A DNA stretch of 64,000 bases from Streptomyces griseoloalbus (GCA_014650015.1 BMUD01000017.1:1-64000), one strand, 5' to 3'. Shown: positions 45,262-53,764, counted from the stretch's first letter. The notes: a model not told the origin generated them from the sequence alone. Made by a program: numbers and translations.

Positions 45262-46824
45262 ATGGCCGACGGCGCCATGACCGCGACGTTCCTCGCCGTG
45301 ATCGGCGGGGCGTCGCTGCTCGCCGTCACCGCGCGGCGGCTCCGGCCCAGCGAGCAGCTGCCCTCGCTGGAGGGCTGGGCGCTGGCCGACCGCGGTCTGG
45401 GCCCGGGCTGGACCTGGCTGCTGCTCGGCGGGACGGTCTACACGGCGTACACGTTCACCGCCGTACCGGGCCTGGCGTACGGCAACGGCGCGCCCGCCTT
45501 CTTCGCGGTGCCGTACACCGTGATCGTCTGTCCGCTCGCGTTCGTGCTGCTCAGCCGGCTGTGGAGCGTGGCCCGGCGGCACGGCTACGTCACGGCCGCC
45601 GACTTCGTACGCGGCCGGTACGGCTCCCCGCCGCTGGCCCTGGTCGTCGCGCTGACCGGAATCCTGGCGACGATGCCGTACCTGGCGCTCCAGCTGCTCG
45701 GCATCCGCGCGGTGCTCACCGCCGGCGGGCTGTATCCGCGCGGTGCGACCGGGGATCTGGTGATGGTGGCGGTGTTCGCGGGGCTGGCGGTGGCCACCTA
45801 CCGGCACGGGCTGCGGGCGCCCGCGGTGATCTCGGCGCTGAAGGCGGTGGCGGTGTTCCTCTCGCTCACCGCCGTGTGCTGGCTGGTGCTGCGGCGCTTC
45901 GGCGGGCCGGGCGCGGTCTTCGACGGGGCCGGGCGCGCGCTCGGCGGCACGGACGCGGCCCACTCCCCGCTGCTGCTGTCGCCGGAGCAGCAGCCCGCGT
46001 ACGCCACGCTCGCCCTCGGTTCCGCGCTGGCGCTGCTGATGTACCCGCACGTCCTCACCGCCGGGTTCGCCGCCGACGGGACGCGCACCCTGCGCAAGGT
46101 GTCGGCGGGGCTGCCCGCCTGGACGGCGCTGCTGGCGCTCTTCGGGTTCCTCGGCATCGCGGCCCTGGCGGCGGGGGTGCGGGCCCCCGAGGGCGGCGCC
46201 GAGGCGGCGGTGCCGATGCTGGTCGACCGGGTGATGCCGGCCCCGCTGGCCGGGCTGGTGTTCGGTTCGATCGTGGTGGGCGCGCTGGTCCCGGCGGCGG
46301 TGATGTCGATCGCCGCGGCGACCAGCTTCGTACGGAACGTGTACGTCGAGTACGTCCATCCGACGGCCACGCCGAAACGTCAGGTGCGCGTCGCCAAGGC
46401 GGTGTCGCTGACCGCGAAGCTCGGGGCCGTGGCGTTCGTGTTCGGGCTGCGCGACCAGGACGCGATCAACCTCCAGCTGCTCGGCGGGGTGTGGATCCTG
46501 CAGATCTTCCCGGCCGTGGCGGTCGGGCTGTACACACGGTGGCTGCATCCGCGGGCGCTGCTCGCCGGGTGGGCCGTGGGCATGGTCGCCGGGACGTACT
46601 TGGTGGTCCGCGAGGGATTCTCGTCGATCGTGCCGCTCGACACCGGCGCCGGACCGCTGGAGATCTACGCCGGGATCGCCGCCCTGCTGCTCAATCTGAC
46701 CGTCGCGGTGGCCGGCACCGCGGCCCTCGCACGCCTCGGCGTCCCGCGCGGCGCCGACGCCACCGACCTGCCGTCCCGCCTGATGGTCAGGCGAGGCCCT
46801 CAGACGGGAGCGGACAACCCGTGA
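45262..46824 (+). CDS. sodium:solute symporter (SSS family)
   Basis: A 520-residue, ~13-helix symporter starting MADGAMTATFLAVIGGASLL. 'YGNGAPAFFAVPYTVIVCPL', 'GYVTAADFVRGRYGS' and 'AVMSIAAATSFVRNVYVEYV' mark the SSS family; it differs from the ActP-type symporter elsewhere in the window and has no DUF485 partner. Substrate unknown (monocarboxylate-type is a guess). The sigma-factor gene begins inside its stop codon, so the two are co-translated. Confidence 0.88.
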   Translation: MADGAMTATFLAVIGGASLLAVTARRLRPSEQLPSLEGWALADRGLGPGWTWLLLGGTVYTAYTFTAVPGLAYGNGAPAFFAVPYTVIVCPLAFVLLSRLWSVARRHGYVTAADFVRGRYGSPPLALVVALTGILATMPYLALQLLGIRAVLTAGGLYPRGATGDLVMVAVFAGLAVATYRHGLRAPAVISALKAVAVFLSLTAVCWLVLRRFGGPGAVFDGAGRALGGTDAAHSPLLLSPEQQPAYATLALGSALALLMYPHVLTAGFAADGTRTLRKVSAGLPAWTALLALFGFLGIAALAAGVRAPEGGAEAAVPMLVDRVMPAPLAGLVFGSIVVGALVPAAVMSIAAATSFVRNVYVEYVHPTATPKRQVRVAKAVSLTAKLGAVAFVFGLRDQDAINLQLLGGVWILQIFPAVAVGLYTRWLHPRALLAGWAVGMVAGTYLVVREGFSSIVPLDTGAGPLEIYAGIAALLLNLTVAVAGTAALARLGVPRGADATDLPSRLMVRRGPQTGADNP

Positions 46825-47432
46825 GACGCAGACAGCACCCCCAGGCCACCCTGCCGGCGACCCCGGCCCCGCCGCCGCCCCCTGCGGCGGTCCCGCCGGG
46901 ACCGCTCGGGCCCGGCCTCACCGATCCGGCCGACCTGGAGCGGGAGGCCGGTGTCGCCCGCCTCTTCGAGCTGCACTACTCCTCGATGCTGCGCCTCGCC
47001 GTGCTGCTCGGCGCCGACGACCCGGAGAACGTGGTGGCCGAGGCGTATTACCAGATCTACCGCAAGTGGCGGCGGCTGAAGGACGTGGCCGCGGCGGAGG
47101 CGTATCTGCGCTCCACCGTCTGCCATCTGACCCGGATGCGGATACGCCACCTCCAGGTCGCCCGCCGGCACGAGGAACACCCGGCGCCCCCGTCGGACGA
47201 GACCGTGGCCTCCGCCGAGAACACCGCGCTGCTCCGCGACGACCAGCGGGTGCTGATCGGCGCGCTCCAGCAGTTGCCGGCCCGGCAGCGCGAGGCGCTG
47301 GTGCTGCGCCACTGGCTCGGTCTGAAGGAGAGCGAGATAGCCGCCGCGATGGGAATCACCCGTGGTTCCGTCAAGACCCACACCTCGCGCGGCATCGCCG
47401 CGCTGACCCAGGCGATGGAGGCCCGGCGATGA
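46821..47432 (+). CDS. SigE-type ECF RNA polymerase sigma factor
   Basis: A 203-residue extracytoplasmic-function sigma factor. The N-terminal ~35 residues are Pro/Ala-rich and unusual. Region 2 is 'LFELHYSSMLRLAVLLGADD PENVVAEAYYQIYRKWRRL' (in parts) and region 4 is 'QLPARQREALVLRHWLGL' with the helix-turn-helix 'SEIAAAMGITRGSVKTHTSRG'. GTG overlaps the symporter stop, and its own stop overlaps the next gene, giving an operon symporter-sigma-membrane protein. No typical zinc-binding anti-sigma factor (HxxxCxxC) is seen. Confidence 0.9.
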   Translation: MRRRQHPQATLPATPAPPPPPAAVPPGPLGPGLTDPADLEREAGVARLFELHYSSMLRLAVLLGADDPENVVAEAYYQIYRKWRRLKDVAAAEAYLRSTVCHLTRMRIRHLQVARRHEEHPAPPSDETVASAENTALLRDDQRVLIGALQQLPARQREALVLRHWLGLKESEIAAAMGITRGSVKTHTSRGIAALTQAMEARR

Positions 47433-47764
47433 ACGACACCGGCCCGGACCGCACGGGCCCCGAGCGGGCCGAGCCCCGTCCGCCGGGCGCGGACCGCACC
47501 GAACGGGAACTGCGCGACGCCCTCCAGGCCCTGGCCGGCGGGGTGTTGCCGGACCCCGACGCGTATCGCACGGCGCGCGGCGAGTGGCTGCGCCGCGAGC
47601 GCCGCCGGCGGCTCGTCCTCGCCGTGCTCGTCGCCGTCGTCTTCGCGTTGGCGACGCTGATCGGTCTGTGGGTGCTCAACCATGCCCCCTCGGGCCCCGG
47701 TGTCATCTTCTCCGGCGACGGCGCCGCGGCCGACGGCCCGTCACTCCCCCGGCTCCTCCCCTGA
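47429..47764 (+). CDS. small single-pass membrane protein, possible anti-sigma partner
   Basis: A 111-residue protein: a charged N-terminal cytoplasmic part (~1-58, 'RELRDALQALAGGVLPDPDA'), one membrane helix (~62-82, 'LVLAVLVAVVFALATLIGLW') and a short Gly/Pro-rich exterior. Its start overlaps the sigma gene's stop (ATGA), the arrangement expected for a membrane anti-sigma factor, although the usual zinc motif is absent. That role is inferred from position only. Confidence 0.75.
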   Translation: MNDTGPDRTGPERAEPRPPGADRTERELRDALQALAGGVLPDPDAYRTARGEWLRRERRRRLVLAVLVAVVFALATLIGLWVLNHAPSGPGVIFSGDGAAADGPSLPRLLP

Positions 47765-47776
47765 TTGCCGCCCCCG

Positions 47777-49579
47777 GTGGCCGGGAACCCGCACCCCGTG
47801 CACCGCATCGAGGACTACGCGCTCATCGGCGACGAACAGACCGCTGCCCTGGTGGGCGCGGACGGCTCGGTCGACTGGCTCTGTCTGCCCCGCTTCGACT
47901 CGGCGGCCTGCTTCGCGCGGCTGCTCGGGGACGAGAGCAACGGCCACTGGCGTGTCGCCCCGGTCGGGGCCGACCGGTACACGCGCCGTTCCTACCGCCG
48001 GGACACCTTGGTCCTGGACACCGAGTGGGAGACCTCTCAGGGGGCGGTGCGGGTCACCGACCTGATGCCGCAGCGCGACCGCGCGCCCGATCTGGTGCGG
48101 ATCGTGCAGGGCGTGCGCGGCGAGGTGACCGTGCGCAGCACGCTGCGGCTGCGTTTCGACTACGGCTCGGTGGTGCCCTGGGTGCGCAGGGCCGACGGTC
48201 ACCGGGTGGCGGTGGCCGGACCGGACTCGACGTGGCTGCGCAGCGTGCCGGAGGTGCCCACCTGGGGCGAGGACCTGGGCACCGTCTCGGAGTTCACGGT
48301 GAAGGAGGGTGAGCGGGTCGCGTTCGTGCTCACCTGGCACCCCTCCCACGAGCCCCGTCCCCCACTGATCGACCCGTACTCCGCGCTGCGGCACAGTGTC
48401 GCGGACTGGCGTGCCTGGGCGGCCCGCTGCCGTTACGAGGGCCCGCACCGGGACGCCGTCGTCCGGTCGCTGATCACGCTCAAGGCGCTCACCTACGCCC
48501 CCACCGGCGGCATCGTGGCCGCGCCCACCACCTCGCTGCCGGAGGAGCCGGGCGGGGTACGCAACTGGGACTACCGCTTCTGCTGGCTGCGTGACGCCAC
48601 GCTGACCCTGAACGCGCTGCTGGCCGCCGGGTACCAGGACGAGGCGGAGGCGTGGCGCAACTGGCTGCTCCGCGCGGTCGCGGGCGATCCGGCGGACCTC
48701 CAGATCATGTACGGGCTCGCGGGCGAGCGGCGGCTGCCGGAGTTCGAACTGCCGTGGCTGTCCGGCTTCGGCGGTGCCACGCCCGTACGGGTCGGCAACG
48801 ACGCCGTGAACCAGCTCCAGCTGGACGTGTACGGCGAGGTCATGGACTGTCTGGCGCTGGGCCGGCGTTCGGGGCTGTCCCCGCAGCCGGACGTGTGGGC
48901 GCTGCAGTCGGTGCTGATGGACTTCGTGCGCACCGCCTGGCGGCAGCCGGACGAGGGACTGTGGGAGGTGCGCGGCGGGCGGCGCCACTTCGTGCACTCC
49001 AAGGTGATGGTGTGGGTGGCCGCCGACCGCGCGGTGCGCACGCTGGAGGAGCACCCGGACTTCGAGGGAGACCTCGACGGCTGGCGGGAGCTGCGCGAGG
49101 AGGTGCACCGGGAGGTGTGCGAGAAGGGGTACGACGCGGAGCGGAACACCTTCACGCAGTCCTACGGCTCGCGCGAACTCGACGCCGCGCTGCTGCTGAT
49201 CCCCCGGGTCGGTTTCCTGCCGCCCGACGATCCCCGGGTGCTCGGCACCATCGAGGCGGTCCGTGCGGAGCTGGGGCAGAGCGGTTTCCTGCACCGCTAC
49301 ACCCCGGACGCCACGACCGTCGACGGGCTGCCCGGGGAGGAGGGCACGTTCCTGGTGTGCTCGTTCTGGCTGGCCGACGCCCTGCACATGACGGGCCGGC
49401 GACAGGAGGCGCGCGAGCTGTTCGAACGGCTGCTGGGACTCGCCAACGACGTGGGTCTGCTGGCGGAGGAGTACGACTCGGTGGGCGGCCGGCAGCTGGG
49501 CAACTTCCCGCAGGCGTTCAGCCACATCGGACTGGTGAACACCGCCCTCGCCCTGTTCGGGAGCGAGGAGGCAGGATAG
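47777..49579 (+). CDS. GH15 glucoamylase/trehalase-like protein
   Basis: A cytoplasmic GH15-family glycoside hydrolase of about 600 residues. N-terminal domain 'HRIEDYALIGDEQTAALVGAD GSVDW' (in parts), catalytic (alpha/alpha)6 barrel with 'GGVRNWDYRFCWLRDATLTL' and the second catalytic region near 'ALLLIPRVGFLPPDDPRV'. Mycobacterial relatives hydrolyse trehalose; glucodextran or starch products are also possible. No signal peptide. The start is uncertain: GTG 47777 is used; TTG 47765 or GTG 47801 are possible and none has a good ribosome-binding site. It follows the membrane-protein gene almost without a gap. Confidence 0.88.
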   Translation: MAGNPHPVHRIEDYALIGDEQTAALVGADGSVDWLCLPRFDSAACFARLLGDESNGHWRVAPVGADRYTRRSYRRDTLVLDTEWETSQGAVRVTDLMPQRDRAPDLVRIVQGVRGEVTVRSTLRLRFDYGSVVPWVRRADGHRVAVAGPDSTWLRSVPEVPTWGEDLGTVSEFTVKEGERVAFVLTWHPSHEPRPPLIDPYSALRHSVADWRAWAARCRYEGPHRDAVVRSLITLKALTYAPTGGIVAAPTTSLPEEPGGVRNWDYRFCWLRDATLTLNALLAAGYQDEAEAWRNWLLRAVAGDPADLQIMYGLAGERRLPEFELPWLSGFGGATPVRVGNDAVNQLQLDVYGEVMDCLALGRRSGLSPQPDVWALQSVLMDFVRTAWRQPDEGLWEVRGGRRHFVHSKVMVWVAADRAVRTLEEHPDFEGDLDGWRELREEVHREVCEKGYDAERNTFTQSYGSRELDAALLLIPRVGFLPPDDPRVLGTIEAVRAELGQSGFLHRYTPDATTVDGLPGEEGTFLVCSFWLADALHMTGRRQEARELFERLLGLANDVGLLAEEYDSVGGRQLGNFPQAFSHIGLVNTALALFGSEEAG

Positions 49580-49584
49580 GGGCC

Positions 49585-50340
49585 ATGGATCTTGGACTGA
49601 AGGACCGGGTGTTCGTCGTCACCGGGGCGACCCGCGGGCTGGGCCACGCCTCCGCGCGGGAGCTCGTCGCCGACGGCGCGAAGGTGGTCGTCACGGGGCG
49701 GGAGGAGGAGGCCGTCGCGGAAGCGGCGTCCGCGCTGGGACCGGACGCGGTGGGCGTGGCCGTCGACAACGCCGACCCGGAGGCGCCCGCGCGGCTGATC
49801 GCGACCGCGCGGGAGCGGTTCGGCCGCTTCGACGGCATCCTCGTCAGCGTGGGCGGGCCGCCGCCGGGGTTCGTCGCCGACACCACCGACGAGCAGTGGC
49901 AGTCGGCGTTCGAGTCGGTGTTCCTGGGCGCGGTGCGGATGGCCCGGGCCGCCGCGGCGGAGCTGGGCGCGGGCGGTGTCATCGGCTTCGTGCTGTCCGG
50001 CTCGGTGCACGAGCCGATTCCCGGTCTGACCATCTCCAACGGTCTGCGCCCGGGGCTTGCCGGTTTCGCCAAGTCCCTCGCGGACGAGCTGGGTCCGCGT
50101 GGCATCCGCGTGGTCGGACTGCTCCCCGGCCGCATCGACACGGACCGGGTCCGTGAGCTGGACTCCCTCTCCGCCGACCCGGAGGCCACGCGCCGGGCCG
50201 CCGAGTCCCGCATTCCGCTGCGCCGCTACGGCACCCCGGAGGAGTTCGGCCGCACGGCGGCGTTCCTTCTCTCCCCGGCGGCGTCCTATCTGTCCGGCGT
50301 GATGCTGCCGGTGGACGGCGGGGTACGGCACGGGTTCTGA
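49585..50340 (+). CDS. SDR-family oxidoreductase lacking the YxxxK motif
   Basis: A 251-residue SDR: cofactor motif TGATRGLG at ~13-20, 'LVSVGGPPPGF' in place of NNAG, then 'GFVLSGSVHEPIPGLTISNG' and 'LRPGLAGFAKSLADELGPRG'. Where classical SDRs have Y-x3-K, this one has S-N-G-L-R, so the catalytic Tyr and Lys are absent. A clade of SDRs with this SN..R pattern exists, so it is not a simple mutation, but its activity is unclear. It starts six bases after the GH15 stop, continuing the operon. Confidence 0.85.
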   Translation: MDLGLKDRVFVVTGATRGLGHASARELVADGAKVVVTGREEEAVAEAASALGPDAVGVAVDNADPEAPARLIATARERFGRFDGILVSVGGPPPGFVADTTDEQWQSAFESVFLGAVRMARAAAAELGAGGVIGFVLSGSVHEPIPGLTISNGLRPGLAGFAKSLADELGPRGIRVVGLLPGRIDTDRVRELDSLSADPEATRRAAESRIPLRRYGTPEEFGRTAAFLLSPAASYLSGVMLPVDGGVRHGF

Positions 50341-50464
50341 CGACCCGCCGTACGGCGAGGGTTCCGGCGAAGCCCGACCGTCGGCCTGCGGGCAGCATGC
50401 TGTGCGGGTGGGTTCGCAGGCACCCGTACCGGGGCGGGAGGGGGCGCGCGGCCCAGCGCTTGCG

Positions 50465-50512
50465 GGGTGCCGTCGCGCCCACCCGTGCCGCCCCAGCGGC
50501 ACGACTGCCCGC
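50465..50512. repeat. dispersed palindromic repeat, copy 2
   Basis: 45 of 48 bases match the element at 6828-6875, including the GTGCCGC/GCGGCAC hairpin. Followed by two direct copies of CTGCCCGCGGGAGCGG. It lies between the SDR gene and the end of the envelope-stress cluster. Confidence 0.75.
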
Positions 50513-50568
50513 GGGAGCGGGAGTGATGAGGGCCGGGGCTGCCCGCGGGAGCGGTGGGCCGGCCGGGG

Positions 50569-51147
50569 TCAGGTGACTCGCTCCGGGCGGTGTTTGACGC
50601 CGCGTAGGCGCACCTCCGTCGGCAGGACCGTCACGCCGGCCGAGTCGCGGGCGTGGGTGAGGGGCCCGGTGGTGAGGGCGTGCAGGGTGGTTCCGGGGTC
50701 GACGTGGGGTTCCAGGCGGAGCAGTACCCGGGTGCTCGGGGTGCCGCGGCGGCCGCCGAGCAGGACGCGCGCCCGTTCGACGCCGTCGAGGTGGTTCGCC
50801 TCCTCGGCGAGGGCCTGTTCCAGGGTCCGGCCGCGCAGTGTCGCGCCCTCGCCGTCGCCCGTGTCGACCATCACCTCGGCCAGTCGCCGCCTGCGCACCA
50901 CCGCGAGCAGCCACCACAGGCAGAGCAGGACCAGGACGGCGAGCACGGCGAGGACGACCGGCCACCACCAGCCCTCGCCCCGCCATCGGGTTCGCTCGGC
51001 CTCGTCCAGCAGCACGTCGTCCCGGCCGTCGTGGAGCCACCAGGAGGGCGCCGGCGCCCCCAGCCCGATCGCCAGCACGGACCCGCCGAGGGCGGTCAGC
51101 ACCAGCCCCACAAGTGCGAGCAGTACGCGGTTGACGCCCTTGGGCAC
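50569..51147 (-). CDS. amaP: AmaP-like alkaline-shock membrane anchor
   Basis: A 192-residue protein with two membrane helices (~5-25, 'LLALVGLVLTALGGSVLAIG', and ~60-82, 'WWPVVLAVLAVLVLLCLWWL'), then a soluble domain with 'VARVLLGGRRGTPSTRVLLR'-like beta strands. This is the plan of AmaP, which anchors Asp23 to the membrane in staphylococci. Last gene of the cluster, two bases after the DUF6286 stop. GTG at 51147. Confidence 0.82.
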   Translation of the reverse strand: MPKGVNRVLLALVGLVLTALGGSVLAIGLGAPAPSWWLHDGRDDVLLDEAERTRWRGEGWWWPVVLAVLAVLVLLCLWWLLAVVRRRRLAEVMVDTGDGEGATLRGRTLEQALAEEANHLDGVERARVLLGGRRGTPSTRVLLRLEPHVDPGTTLHALTTGPLTHARDSAGVTVLPTEVRLRGVKHRPERVT

Positions 51148-51149
51148 GG

Positions 51150-51794
51150 CTACCGCCCCTTCCGTCCGGGCCGCCGTACGCGCAGCGACAGCGTGGGTGG
51201 CCGGGCCAGGCCCAGCCCTCGGACCGCGTCGTCCAGTACCGCGTCCAGGTCGGCCTGTACGTCGTCCAGTTCGCGGAAGTGCGACACCGCGCGGACGTCG
51301 GCCCGGGAGCGGGTGACCCGGACCCGCACCGTCCGCACGCCGGCCACCTCCATGGCCCGGTCCCGCAGCACCATCGCGGCGGCGTCCCGGTGCAGTCCCG
51401 CGCGGACGTCGGGATGGGTGCGGCGCATCGGGAGCAGGGAGCGCAGACCGGGCGTCAGGGCGAGCAGGAGCAACCAGAGCCCCAGCGCGGTGGCGAGGCC
51501 GGCGCCGGTCAGCACCCAGGTGTCGTCCAGGGGCCGTTCGGCGAGTTGCCGGGCCAGCTCGCGGCGCCATTGCATCGCGTTCCGGTCGGCGCGCACCGCG
51601 GCGATGTCGTAGAGGAAAGCGCCCGCGATCACCAGGATCACCAGCGCGAGCAGGGCCGCGGGGACGCGGCGGGCCGACCAGAAGCGCCGGTGCCCGCCGG
51701 TTCCACCGGCAGCGCCCTGCTCCACGGGTGGCGGACTCTGTTCCATGACGGTGCCCGGGGCGGAAGTGGCCCCGGTGCCCTGGGGTTCGCTCAT
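51150..51794 (-). CDS. DUF6286 membrane protein
   Basis: A 214-residue protein with a disordered N-terminus and two membrane helices (~46-66, 'VPAALLALVILVIAGAFLYD', and ~100-118), then a soluble part ending in basic residues. It matches the DUF6286 proteins found beside Asp23/AmaP genes in Streptomyces. The ATG at 51794 overlaps the upstream Asp23 gene's stop by four bases. Function unknown; it resembles AmaP in plan and may be a second anchor. Confidence 0.8.
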   Translation of the reverse strand: MSEPQGTGATSAPGTVMEQSPPPVEQGAAGGTGGHRRFWSARRVPAALLALVILVIAGAFLYDIAAVRADRNAMQWRRELARQLAERPLDDTWVLTGAGLATALGLWLLLLALTPGLRSLLPMRRTHPDVRAGLHRDAAAMVLRDRAMEVAGVRTVRVRVTRSRADVRAVSHFRELDDVQADLDAVLDDAVRGLGLARPPTLSLRVRRPGRKGR

Positions 51795-52174
51795 CGCGTC
51801 CTCCCTCGCGCGGCGCCGAACGCGGCCGCCAGGTGCAGGCGTTCCACCTGCACCACGACCTCCGGAACGTGCATGCCCGCCAAGGTGCTCACCCGTTCGA
51901 CCACCTGGCGACGGACCCGGCCGCAACGGCCGCCGATGTCGCCGGGGTAGTCGAGTTCGATGTGCACCCGGATCCGTGCGGCGTCGTGGCGGACGACCAC
52001 CGTGGCGTGCGGTGGCGCGGCGCCCGGGGGCGGCTGCCCGATCGCCTCGCGGGCCGCCTGCGAGGCGATCTTCGCGACCACCCGGTCGGCGATCCCGGTC
52101 ACCCCGCGCTCGCCCGGCGCGACGGCGGCCGGACTCCCGACCGGCTCGGCGGCCCCCGTGCTCACCGTCGTCAC
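51791..52174 (-). CDS. Asp23/Gls24-family envelope stress protein (short)
   Basis: A 127-residue Asp23-like protein: 'GVTGIADRVVAKIASQAARE', 'VVVRHDAARIRVHIELDYPG' and 'VVERVSTLAGMHVPEVVVQVE'. It has the Asp23 core but is shorter and more divergent than the second Asp23 protein of the cluster. GTG at 52174 overlaps the stop of the small membrane-protein gene. Probably oligomerises at the membrane via AmaP. Confidence 0.85.
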   Translation of the reverse strand: MTTVSTGAAEPVGSPAAVAPGERGVTGIADRVVAKIASQAAREAIGQPPPGAAPPHATVVVRHDAARIRVHIELDYPGDIGGRCGRVRRQVVERVSTLAGMHVPEVVVQVERLHLAAAFGAARGRTR

Positions 52175-52356
52175 CGCCGCCGTTCGTCACGGCGGCGGAA
52201 GAAGTCGCCGGGTTCCAGGTCCCCCTCGAGGAAGCGGCCGACGACGAACCCGACGGCGCCCAGGGCCGCCACCAGCACGAAAGCCCCGAATCCGCCGAAG
52301 TATCCGGCGAATCCCAGCGCCATACCGGCGATCATGCCGACCACGGCCATGTTCAT
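52171..52356 (-). CDS. small membrane protein of the Asp23 cluster (DUF2273-like)
   Basis: A 61-residue, two-helix protein: 'VVGMIAGMALGFAGYFGGFG', 'FVLVAALGAVGFVVGRFLEG', then a basic tail 'FFRRRDERRR'. Its size, plan and place between Asp23-type genes match the DUF2273 proteins of firmicute amaP-asp23 operons. Starts 25 bases after the upstream Asp23 stop and overlaps the next gene. Confidence 0.8.
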   Translation of the reverse strand: MNMAVVGMIAGMALGFAGYFGGFGAFVLVAALGAVGFVVGRFLEGDLEPGDFFRRRDERRR

Positions 52357-52381
52357 GGTGCGCTCCTCCGCTCGCCGGGCC

Positions 52382-52870
52382 TCACTGGAGGCGACTCTCC
52401 GGCTCTTCGTCCTCCTCGTCGGGCAGCTTCACGTCGCTCACCGCGATGTTGACCTCGACCACCTCCAGGCCGGTCATCCGCTCGACCGCCGCGACGACGT
52501 TCTCCCGCACGGCCCTGGCGACGTCGCCGATGGACACGCCGTAGTCGACGACGATCTCCAGGTCGAGCGCGGTCTGCACCTCGCCCACCTCGGCCTTCAC
52601 GCCGCGCGTCACCGATTTCTGGCCGCCCGGCACCCGGTCGCGTACGGCTCCGAAGGTCCGGGACAGCCCGCTGCCCATGGCGTGCACGCCGGGCACGTCC
52701 CGCGCGGCCAGCCCGGCGATCTTCTCCACCACGCCGTCGGCGATGGTGGTCCGGCCGCGCGTGGAAGGGTCACCGCCGCCACGCCGGGTTCCCCTGCGCG
52801 AGGTGGGGTCCAAGAGGGTCTTCTCGGAATCGGGGGCCCTTACCGAGCCTCCCTCGGTCATGTCGGTCAT
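52382..52870 (-). CDS. Asp23/Gls24-family envelope stress protein (long)
   Basis: A 162-residue Asp23 protein: a disordered N-terminus with possible phosphorylation sites, then the Asp23 domain ('TTIADGVVEKIAGLAARDVP', 'EVGEVQTALDLEIVVDYGVS', 'VVAAVERMTGLEVVEVNIAV') and an acidic end. First gene of the five-gene cluster; the promoter must lie in the 91-base gap shared with the divergent P10-family gene. The ATG at 52870 has GAAGGGA upstream. Confidence 0.9.
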   Translation of the reverse strand: MTDMTEGGSVRAPDSEKTLLDPTSRRGTRRGGGDPSTRGRTTIADGVVEKIAGLAARDVPGVHAMGSGLSRTFGAVRDRVPGGQKSVTRGVKAEVGEVQTALDLEIVVDYGVSIGDVARAVRENVVAAVERMTGLEVVEVNIAVSDVKLPDEEDEEPESRLQ

Positions 52871-52961
52871 CGCCGTTCATCCCTTCGATCGTCCTCTTTG
52901 CCCACGGTATGCGCGGTTGCCGGGTTTCGCCCCAGGAATGCGGCAGGCTGGAGGAGTGACG

Positions 52962-53681
52962 GTGGACCGGTGGACCCAAGCGGTACGGCAACAGGTGGGG
53001 CTGGGCAGGTTCCTGCCCCTGGGAGGAGCGCGCGACGGCGCCTGGATCGCCGAGCGGGCGGTGGAGGCGGTGCTGCGGCGCGTGGCGGCTCACGGTGCGC
53101 CCGGCGTACGCCTGGACGGCCTGCGGATCGGGCTCGCCGACCCGGAGGACGTGGGCGAGCCTGCCGTACCGCCGCCGCCGAGCGCCCTGCCGCCGGGGCC
53201 GCTGCGGCTGACCGCGGAGTTCGCGGCGACGGCGGCGCAGCCGCTGCCGGTGGTGGCGGCCCTCCTGCGCACGGCGCTGGCCGAGGCCGCGGCGGAACGG
53301 ATCGGGCTCGAGGTCGCGGAGGTGGATCTGCGGGCGACGGAGCTGCTGGAGGCGGAGCCGCCCGGTGCGCCCGCCGCGTCCCCCGTGTCGCAGGCGGAAC
53401 CCGAGGCGGCCCCGGAGCCCGTCGACTCGGAGACGGGCCGTGTCGCGGCCGCGGCGCTCGCCGTCCCGGGGGTCACCCGCCTGACGGGCACGCTGGGCCG
53501 CCCGGTCCATCTCACCGAGCTCCGGGGCGGCACCGCCCTGCCCCGCCGCCACGCGCGCGTGGACCTCGCGGTCCGGGCGGACGCCCGGCCTCTGGACGTG
53601 GCCCGAGCGGTCCGTTCGGCCGTGGCGGCGTCACTGCCGGACCGCCCGACGGTGGCCGTGCTGGTCACGGCGCTCGACTGA
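52962..53681 (+). CDS. 'nucleopolyhedrovirus P10 family' protein (Streptomyces type)
   Basis: A 239-residue protein starting VDRWTQAVRQQVGLGRFLPL. It belongs to a Streptomyces family that databases call 'nucleopolyhedrovirus P10 family', a name carried over by weak similarity. The visible pattern is two Asp23-like halves: 'RVAAHGAPGVRLDGLRIGLA' and, near the end, 'ALAVPGVTRLTG' and 'RRHARVDLAVRADARPLDVA' resemble the Asp23 fold. The GTG at 52962 is chosen over one six bases earlier because GGAGGA lies at the right distance. Divergent from the Asp23 cluster, so probably linked to it. Confidence 0.72.
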   Translation: MDRWTQAVRQQVGLGRFLPLGGARDGAWIAERAVEAVLRRVAAHGAPGVRLDGLRIGLADPEDVGEPAVPPPPSALPPGPLRLTAEFAATAAQPLPVVAALLRTALAEAAAERIGLEVAEVDLRATELLEAEPPGAPAASPVSQAEPEAAPEPVDSETGRVAAAALAVPGVTRLTGTLGRPVHLTELRGGTALPRRHARVDLAVRADARPLDVARAVRSAVAASLPDRPTVAVLVTALD

Positions 53682-53715
53682 CCGGCCGCCGGCGGGTCGG
53701 CGTGGGTGCGGCGCC

Positions 53716-53740
53716 GTGCCGGCCGTCGGCCGGCCGGCAC
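53716..53740. terminator. hairpin between convergent genes
   Basis: Perfect 10-bp inverted repeat GTGCCGGCCG with its complement, 5-base loop, between the P10-family gene and the enoyl-CoA hydratase gene. Confidence 0.7.
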
Positions 53741-53764
53741 CGGAGTCGGGGCGCCGCCCGTGTG

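Noticed and set aside
42877-46548. A 1223-residue open frame on the minus strand, antisense to four genes
   Set aside because: It is Arg/His/Gly-rich with no domain, covers four well-supported plus-strand genes, and is an effect of very high third-position GC.
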